The notes below the pieces were generated by a model. It searched no databases. It was given only the letters and a program-made list of their open reading frames with translations, and had not been told where the DNA came from. Shown in pieces: positions 58,831 through 64,000 of a stretch of 64,000 nucleotides of DNA (position 1 is the stretch's first letter; the number at the start of each line of letters is the position of its first letter). Origin of the DNA: Vulcanimicrobiota bacterium (GTDB lineage Bacteria; Vulcanimicrobiota; Vulcanimicrobiia; Vulcanimicrobiales; Vulcanimicrobiaceae); assembly GCA_013036105.1 (NCBI GenBank), contig JAAXCX010000005.1:1-64000 (forward strand), given 5' to 3'. Both the position numbers and the translations under genes were made by a program.

Positions 58831-60839
58831 TGATGAAGCATTTCGCTTTGATTTTGGCGCTCATCGTTGCGACGGCGGCTTCGGCCTCGGCGCGCACGAT
58901 GGTTTTGGATGACATGAAGTCGCTCTCGGGACTTTCCGAGCCGGCGCTCTCGCCTGACGGCAGCGTCATCGCGTTCATTCTCTCGGTTCCCGACTATAAA
59001 ACAGATCGCAGCATGCGCACGCTGATGCTCTACAACTTAGGCGACAACAGCACGCGGCCGCTGACCGCGGGGCGGCGCGGTGTCGCTTCGCCGGCATGGT
59101 CGCCTGATGGAAAGCGCTTGGCGTTTCTTTCGATCACGGGCGAAGGAGACAAAGCTGCCGAGCAGGTCTTCGTTCTGGATATGCGCGGCGGCGACGCATC
59201 GCAGTTGACGCACGCGGCAAACGGCGTCGAGCAGTTCACGTGGCGTCCGGATGGCGGCGCGATCGCCTACGTTACGCCCGACGATCCGGTCAACAAAAAA
59301 GACATCGAGAAACATCTCGACGCGTTTGTCGTGGGTGACCAAGCCTATCAAGACAAAGCGGCGCCGGCGCCAAATCATATTTGGCTGATCAACGCCGACG
59401 GTTCCGGTGATAAGCGCTTGACGCAGGGCACCTGGAGTTTGCCCACAGCCACGCCGCCGGGTCCGCCTGCATCACCCTTGTCGTGGTCGCCCGACGGCAA
59501 ATCGCTGATCTTCACGCGCATGCCGAACGCTTACGATACGGACGGCTATCTCGCGACTGTTGACGTGCTCGACGTACAGTCGGGCACAATTCGCACGCTC
59601 ACGTCGCACGGCAAATACGAAGGGTACGGCAGCTTCTCGCCCGATGGAAGTAAGATCGCGTATTTCTATCCGTTTCAAGGCGATCCGTCGGCACAAAATG
59701 ACATTCTCGTAACCTCGTCAAGTGGCGGTAACGGGAGTGACGTTACGGCCGGCGACATCGATACGAACGTGGCGCGCGCGATCTGGATGCCGGATTCGAA
59801 ATCTTTATTGATTGCGGGACACAGGGGAACGGATGCAGCGCTTTGGGTGAAGCCGCTCGACGGCGCCGCGCAGCGCCTGCAGCTGGGGCCCGTTCAGCCC
59901 GTGCAACCGTTCTGGCTCGATGGCAGCGTTAGTAACACCGGCGCTATCGCGTTTACCGGGAGCGAAGCAAACCATCCGAACGAGCTCTATTACATGAGTT
60001 CCGCCAGTGGGACGCCGAGGCGCTTAACGTCTTATAACGACGCGGTCGCGAAACTCGATCTCGGCAAAGTTCAACCGGTTACGTGGTCGTTCGAGGGATT
60101 TTCCGAGAACGGTACGCTGACGTATCCGCCCGGATACGACGCCAGCAAAGCCTATCCGCTGGTGCTCGTGGTTCATGGGGGTCCGAATTCGGCTTCGATT
60201 CTTTCGTTCAGCACGCTCAACCAGCTGTTAGCCGCGCGCGGCTTCCTGGTCTTCAATCCGAATTATCGCGGCAGCGATAACCAAGGCGAGCAATACTGGC
60301 ACGCTATTTTCAACGACGCGGGCGCGGGGCCGGGGCGCGACGTGATGGCGGGAATCGCAGCGGTCGAACAGACGGCGCACGTCGATACGTCCCGCATCGG
60401 AGTCTCGGGGTGGTCGTACGGCGGCTACATGACCTCGTGGCTCGAGGGGCATTACAACATTTGGAAGGCGGCGGTCGCGGGTGCAGCCGTCAATAATTGG
60501 GTTGACGAGTACACGCTTTCCGATAACGGCGTTACCGTCGGCATTTCAGAGATTTCGGGCTCTCCGTTCGTTGGAAACAACATGGCGCTCTACCGTGCTC
60601 AGTCGCCGATCACGTACGCGTGGAATATTACGGCGCCGACGCTTATCTTAAGCGATACCGGCGACGTGCGCGTTCCCATCACGCAATCGTACGAAATGTT
60701 CCGCGCGCTAACCGATCACGGCGTAACGACGCGCTTCTTTGCCTATCCGATCGCAGGGCATTCACCCGGCGATCCGGTCCGCGCGATGGACGTCAACCGG
60801 CGCTGGATCGACTGGCTCGTTCAATATTTAAAACCGTAG
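58830..60839 (+). CDS. Secreted prolyl oligopeptidase-family (S9) peptidase 2
   Basis: A 669-residue paralogue of the preceding gene. Signal peptide about 1-20; propeller; catalytic Ser529 in GWSYGGYMTSW, acid in LSDTGDVRVP and His in IAGHSPGDP. Long identical stretches, for example DAGAGPGRDVMAGIAAVE, point to tandem duplication. The loop after the nucleophile (VNNWVDEYTLSDNG versus LNDWFDDYNEAFYV) differs, suggesting a changed substrate pocket. The ATG shares the A of the preceding TAA stop. The gap to the oxidase gene (60840-60905) holds nothing clear. Confidence 0.92.
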   Translation: MMKHFALILALIVATAASASARTMVLDDMKSLSGLSEPALSPDGSVIAFILSVPDYKTDRSMRTLMLYNLGDNSTRPLTAGRRGVASPAWSPDGKRLAFLSITGEGDKAAEQVFVLDMRGGDASQLTHAANGVEQFTWRPDGGAIAYVTPDDPVNKKDIEKHLDAFVVGDQAYQDKAAPAPNHIWLINADGSGDKRLTQGTWSLPTATPPGPPASPLSWSPDGKSLIFTRMPNAYDTDGYLATVDVLDVQSGTIRTLTSHGKYEGYGSFSPDGSKIAYFYPFQGDPSAQNDILVTSSSGGNGSDVTAGDIDTNVARAIWMPDSKSLLIAGHRGTDAALWVKPLDGAAQRLQLGPVQPVQPFWLDGSVSNTGAIAFTGSEANHPNELYYMSSASGTPRRLTSYNDAVAKLDLGKVQPVTWSFEGFSENGTLTYPPGYDASKAYPLVLVVHGGPNSASILSFSTLNQLLAARGFLVFNPNYRGSDNQGEQYWHAIFNDAGAGPGRDVMAGIAAVEQTAHVDTSRIGVSGWSYGGYMTSWLEGHYNIWKAAVAGAAVNNWVDEYTLSDNGVTVGISEISGSPFVGNNMALYRAQSPITYAWNITAPTLILSDTGDVRVPITQSYEMFRALTDHGVTTRFFAYPIAGHSPGDPVRAMDVNRRWIDWLVQYLKP

Positions 60840-60905
60840 GTAGCGTCATGGTGAGCGCGCGCGAGAGTGCGGCTGCTGAGAATTGCTAGCCCCACCCCTA
60901 TTGCG

Positions 60906-62531
60906 CTACACCAAGAGCGTGTTCGACATCATCCCCTGATCTTCGTGGACCAGTTTGTGGCAATGGAAGACGTCTTTGCCGCGCCACTGTTTATAGCGCA
61001 CGCGCATGACGACTTTACCGTTGGGCGGAACCCAGACGCTGTCGCAAATGATCGGTGGATTATAGTTGACGGTGCCACTCGAGCCGGTGACCTGATGCAC
61101 TTCGAAAGAATTGGTGTGGAGATGGAACGGATGGCCTTCAGACATGTTGTTCGTGATCGTCCATGTCTCGGCGTTTCCAACCGGTAGAACGAACTCCGCC
61201 GGGACACTTGTCTCGTCGTAGACGTTGCCGTTTACGGTGAGTGCGGTTCCGAAAAGAATCGACGGCGACGGAAAGGTGTTGCTGAAGAGAACCGAGCGAG
61301 TTCCGGTGATATCGCTGTCGGCAATCAACGGATATTCACGTGTCGGCGTCGGCAACGACGTGGGAATCGCCATCGAAACCGGCGTTCCGGATACGACGAA
61401 CTGCGTAAGGGGAAAGGCCGGCCACGGATGCGGATCGGTCGTATCGGCGACTGCGCTAAGATTGTAGTTTCCCGGCGCCGCCGGAGCCCGTAGAAGCAAC
61501 TCGATGCGCCCGCCCATCGTCAACAGCATGTGGGCGCCGGCGAGATCGACTAACTGAGGCGCCAGCAGGTTCACGCCGTCGTAGCCGATCACGTAGACTT
61601 CAAAGCCCGGAAGTGAAAGTGGCAGGTTTAGCGTGTTCGAGCCGTTGAGAATTCGCAGCCGGACCACCTCGCCCGGCTGCACCTGCACCACCGGTGGCGG
61701 CGAAGGGTTCGGAACGCCGCAGTTCGAGGCGCCGCAAACGGGCGGCACGGTGAAGTCGATGAGATTCACGAGCTGTCCGTTGACTATCGCAAAAAGATAA
61801 TCGGAGCGCGGTTTGTATCCGCCGCTTGCCGGCGGCTTATAGGCTGCGTACTCGAGATCGTAGATGCCCGGGGTCGTCGTGCTCGCGTTGACGTTGATCG
61901 TTTGAAACGCCAGCCGTAAATCGCGCGCGGCGGCAATCTCCGGAACGTTGTCGATCGCGCCTTTGACCAGAATCAAGCCGGCCATTCCGCCGGAAACCTC
62001 GACGTCGGTCGATCCGTGGTGGTGCGGATGGTACCAGTAGAGTCCCGCCGGCTGATCCGCGGGAATCGAAAAATTGTACGTATAGGTGCTGCCCGGCTGG
62101 ATGGCTACCATCATCGCCGCGCGATCACTGGTACCGATCGGGTCGAAAATGTGCGGCACGACTTGAACACCGTGCAGATGCAAGTTGGCGGTGTTGAAAA
62201 GATGCGGGTTGTTCATCGGGTCGATGCCCGGCCCCGGCGTTGCTGCCGCGTTTGGCGGAAATCCGTTGACGACGTTGATTGTGAGCTGCTGGCCCGGCAC
62301 GACGGTCATGGTCGGCCCCGGAATAATGCCGTCGAACGTACGCGTTCGCAGCGTCTTTCCGCCGAAAGTGTGGTCGGAATACTGCGTCGTCAGCGTAAAC
62401 GCCGACGAAATGTTCGGAGCGAGCGATCCGCCCGAGGTGATGACGTTGCATCCTTCGACGGCCAACACGCCGGCGGTGGCGGCGGCCGCGGCTCCGCCAA
62501 TGAGAAGTTCGCGCCGTGATATATCAGGCAT
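60906..62531 (-). CDS. Tat-exported multicopper oxidase
   Basis: A 541-residue cupredoxin-domain oxidase. A twin-arginine signal, ISRRELLIGG (about 4-13), is followed by a hydrophobic stretch. Copper ligands are complete: HLHG, WYHPHHHG, GHPFHLH and HCHKLVHEDQGM. It lacks the long methionine-rich insertion of CueO, so copper or manganese oxidation, or a laccase-like phenol oxidation, remain possible. It fits the tatA gene at the start of the window. ATG 62531 is chosen because it starts just before the RR motif. Confidence 0.92.
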   Translation of the reverse strand: MPDISRRELLIGGAAAAATAGVLAVEGCNVITSGGSLAPNISSAFTLTTQYSDHTFGGKTLRTRTFDGIIPGPTMTVVPGQQLTINVVNGFPPNAAATPGPGIDPMNNPHLFNTANLHLHGVQVVPHIFDPIGTSDRAAMMVAIQPGSTYTYNFSIPADQPAGLYWYHPHHHGSTDVEVSGGMAGLILVKGAIDNVPEIAAARDLRLAFQTINVNASTTTPGIYDLEYAAYKPPASGGYKPRSDYLFAIVNGQLVNLIDFTVPPVCGASNCGVPNPSPPPVVQVQPGEVVRLRILNGSNTLNLPLSLPGFEVYVIGYDGVNLLAPQLVDLAGAHMLLTMGGRIELLLRAPAAPGNYNLSAVADTTDPHPWPAFPLTQFVVSGTPVSMAIPTSLPTPTREYPLIADSDITGTRSVLFSNTFPSPSILFGTALTVNGNVYDETSVPAEFVLPVGNAETWTITNNMSEGHPFHLHTNSFEVHQVTGSSGTVNYNPPIICDSVWVPPNGKVVMRVRYKQWRGKDVFHCHKLVHEDQGMMSNTLLV

Positions 62532-62537
62532 GGCGTG

Positions 62538-62543
62538 AGGATA
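62538..62543 (-). promoter_or_regulatory. Predicted -10 box of the multicopper oxidase, leaderless
   Basis: Minus-strand TATCCT ends six bases before the ATG at 62531. The 43-base gap to divergent nth holds no clear -35 box. Confidence 0.45.
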
Positions 62544-62574
62544 CGTCGCCTGCAGCGGCAAACCCCGCCCGCTA

Positions 62575-63324
62575 ATGCCGAAGATCCCGTTCCCCAAAAG
62601 CAAGGTAAGCAGGGTCATCGCGGAGCGCGAGCTGGCGATCCTGGAAAAAACCTATCCGCACGCCGTTACGGCGCTGCATTACTCCAACCCGTTCGAGCTG
62701 CTCATGGCGGTCATTCTTTCGGCGCAGTGCACCGACGCACGCGTGAATTTGGCAACGCCGGCGCTGTTTGCAAAATATCCAACTCCTGAAAAACTCGCAA
62801 AAGCCAAACAGAGCGATGTTGAACGGCTTATCCGGTCGTGCGGATTCTTCCGAATGAAATCCAAGAACATCATCAGCGCCTCGCGCGCGTTGGCCGAACA
62901 GCACGGCGGCGTGGTTCCATCGCAACGCGAAGAGCTCGAAGCGCTGGCCGGCGTCGGAAGGAAAACGGCGAGCGTCGTTATGTCGGTTGCGTTCGAGCAA
63001 GCCGCGATCGCGGTTGATACGCACGTGTTTCGCGTCGCACACCGCTTGGGACTAACGCTCGGAAAGAACCCGCGCGACGTCGAGCAAGATCTTCAGAAGA
63101 TCGTTCCGCGCGAGCAATGGCGCCACGCCCATCATTGGCTGATCATGCACGGCCGCGCGATCTGTAAAGCGCCGATCCCGCGCTGCGGGGAGTGTCCGGT
63201 CAACCAGATTTGCCCGACGCCCAAGATACTGGCTAGAAGCTTAACGGCCCGGGCCCTTGCAAGTGCGGCGGGGGCTCCAAAGCCTCGTCCGCGGCGATCA
63301 GTTGCAGCAAAGAAGAAGCGGTAA
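62575..63324 (+). CDS. nth: Endonuclease III (DNA glycosylase/AP lyase)
   Basis: A 249-residue glycosylase for oxidised pyrimidines. MAVILSAQCTDARVN, the helix-hairpin-helix LAGVGRKTASVV with catalytic Lys, and VDTHVFRVAHRLGL with Asp are clear; the cluster is CKAPIPRCGECPVNQIC (C-x6-C-x2-C-x5-C). The last 30 residues form a basic tail rich in Ala, Pro and Lys, beyond the usual end. The gene overlaps the opposite-strand gene by 92 bases at its 3' end. Confidence 0.93.
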   Translation: MPKIPFPKSKVSRVIAERELAILEKTYPHAVTALHYSNPFELLMAVILSAQCTDARVNLATPALFAKYPTPEKLAKAKQSDVERLIRSCGFFRMKSKNIISASRALAEQHGGVVPSQREELEALAGVGRKTASVVMSVAFEQAAIAVDTHVFRVAHRLGLTLGKNPRDVEQDLQKIVPREQWRHAHHWLIMHGRAICKAPIPRCGECPVNQICPTPKILARSLTARALASAAGAPKPRPRRSVAAKKKR

Positions 63325-63745
63325 GCGCTTCACCATACCCCGCTTCGGTTGAAATTTTCGACAGGTTGATCAGTGACGGCGTCTGGGCGCCCGGATCGAA
63401 TTGCCACTCTCCGTCCAAACCCAGACCGGAGACACGCACGAGCTGATGGACTTCATCGAGATCCAACGTGACGCGCTTGTCTGCAAAGCGCAAGCGCAAG
63501 CGCAGCGGATGCAAAATCTTCACGAATTTCATGCCGCTGCGTCCGAGGATTGCATTGAGCCGTTTCGCACCGGCGGCAAGCCGCTCGCCGAAGGCGTCCA
63601 GAGCCTGTTCGGCGTCCTCAAATGGAACCGGCCCCTCGTCGATACCGTCGGCGGCGCGCGCAATCTCGCGGCGGGCGCGAATGCGCGTTGCCGCTTCCAC
63701 GATCGGATTCTGCTGCGTGAACTTCTCTTCAAAGGGGTTGGGCAT
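63233..63745 (-). CDS. Uncharacterised protein
   Basis: A 170-residue protein with no membrane segment. It is helical near the start (EAATRIRARREIARAADG) and has beta strands in the middle (LRLRLRFADKRVTLDLDEVHQLVRVSGLGLDGEWQF). No family recognised. ATG 63745 has GAGG nine bases upstream. It lies between convergent nth and a divergent secreted protein gene. Its last third overlaps the nth tail. Confidence 0.5.
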   Translation of the reverse strand: MPNPFEEKFTQQNPIVEAATRIRARREIARAADGIDEGPVPFEDAEQALDAFGERLAAGAKRLNAILGRSGMKFVKILHPLRLRLRFADKRVTLDLDEVHQLVRVSGLGLDGEWQFDPGAQTPSLINLSKISTEAGYGEALTASSLLQLIAADEALEPPPHLQGPGPLSF

Positions 63746-63793
63746 TGGAGGTGCCTCAAGTATTCGCGGGGCCTTTCGGTGAACTCCGCTTCC

Positions 63794-64000
63794 ATGCTGC
63801 GCCGTTTCCTGGCTGCGCTTCCCGTTCTCGCGCTGCTCTCCGGCGCGCCCGCCCGTGCGCAATCGACGGCGCTGACGCTCGATCAGGTCTTTGGCGTTCC
63901 CGTGCCATGGGGCGCGCAGCCGTCGCGCATCACCTGGGCGCCCGATGGCAACTCGTTTTTATATGTGCTTGCGACTCAGGATCCGTTTCAAGCCGTTCCG
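63794..64000 (+). CDS. Secreted propeller protein, probably S9 peptidase (cut by window end)
   Basis: The first 69 residues of a protein that continues beyond the window. A clear signal peptide (about 1-22, ending at ARAQ) precedes a segment with ITWAPDGNSFLYV, a blade of the kind seen in the S9 dipeptidyl peptidase propeller. It may be a third peptidase of this group. The catalytic part is not visible. Confidence 0.45.
   Translation, partial: MLRRFLAALPVLALLSGAPARAQSTALTLDQVFGVPVPWGAQPSRITWAPDGNSFLYVLATQDPFQAVP

Overview
The window is GC-rich, densely packed chromosomal DNA from a free-living diderm bacterium. The outer membrane is inferred from an RND-type exporter, a barrel-like secreted protein ending in an aromatic residue, lipoprotein and Tat signals, and a TatA gene. 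Almost every gene is housekeeping, with no prophage, insertion sequence, CRISPR array or tRNA. No 16S rRNA is present, so taxonomy is inference only; the mix of features would fit a deep-branching soil or environmental phylum such as Eremiobacterota (WPS-2), at low confidence.

Layout. 0-1.5 kb: tatA, a small membrane protein, prp and rplU (L21). 1.5-5.6 kb: a membrane protein with a winged-helix regulator, a methyltransferase, a secreted alpha/beta hydrolase and a glycosyltransferase. 5.5-7.7 kb (minus): Rieske protein, VOC protein and a stand-alone sufB whose promoter overlaps a near-perfect palindrome. 7.9-14.2 kb: a structured speD leader, then speD-speE-thioesterase-gcvT-gcvH-gcvPA-gcvPB as one tightly coupled run. 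15-21 kb: VapD, a pseudopilin, a NUDIX hydrolase, scpA-scpB-nfo-dinB and small proteins, and a lower-GC nucleotidyltransferase. 21-25.5 kb (minus): a coupled nuclease-helicase-acetyltransferase operon. 25.5-33.9 kb: ubiX, a MobA-like transferase with ispE, a large glycoside hydrolase, pdxS-pdxT, an HNH nuclease and a lipoprotein. 34-39.8 kb: a lysine/arginine-type decarboxylase, a SpoIIIAA/R3H ATPase, a two-repeat secreted protein, tmk and holB. 39.7-46 kb: mtnP, a Vgb-like propeller, a bifunctional nuclease, ychF and gdhA. 46-56 kb (minus): rhodanese, an SGNH lipoprotein, an outer-membrane protein, an RND exporter, lipA, lipB and lpdA. 56-64 kb: mutY, two tandem S9 peptidases, a Tat-exported multicopper oxidase, nth and the start of a further peptidase-like gene.

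How the genes connect. Polyamine synthesis is spread over three places: decarboxylase, speD/speE and mtnP, the last clearing the by-product of SpeE. Glycine cleavage (T, H and both P subunits) can be lipoylated by LipB/LipA and reoxidised by LpdA, all in the window. DNA repair is well represented (nfo, dinB, mutY, nth and the nuclease-helicase pair). Dihydrofolate-independent cofactor genes include pdxST, ispE, ubiX and sufB.

Expression signals. At least ten genes, most of them operon-leading or singletons, have a TANNNT box 6-9 bases before the start codon and no Shine-Dalgarno, which predicts leaderless mRNAs. The most intriguing regulatory region is the 390-base sufB/speD interval, with a palindromic operator on one side and, on the other, a long leader carrying an arginine-rich 25-codon upstream ORF that overlaps a competing RNA helix.
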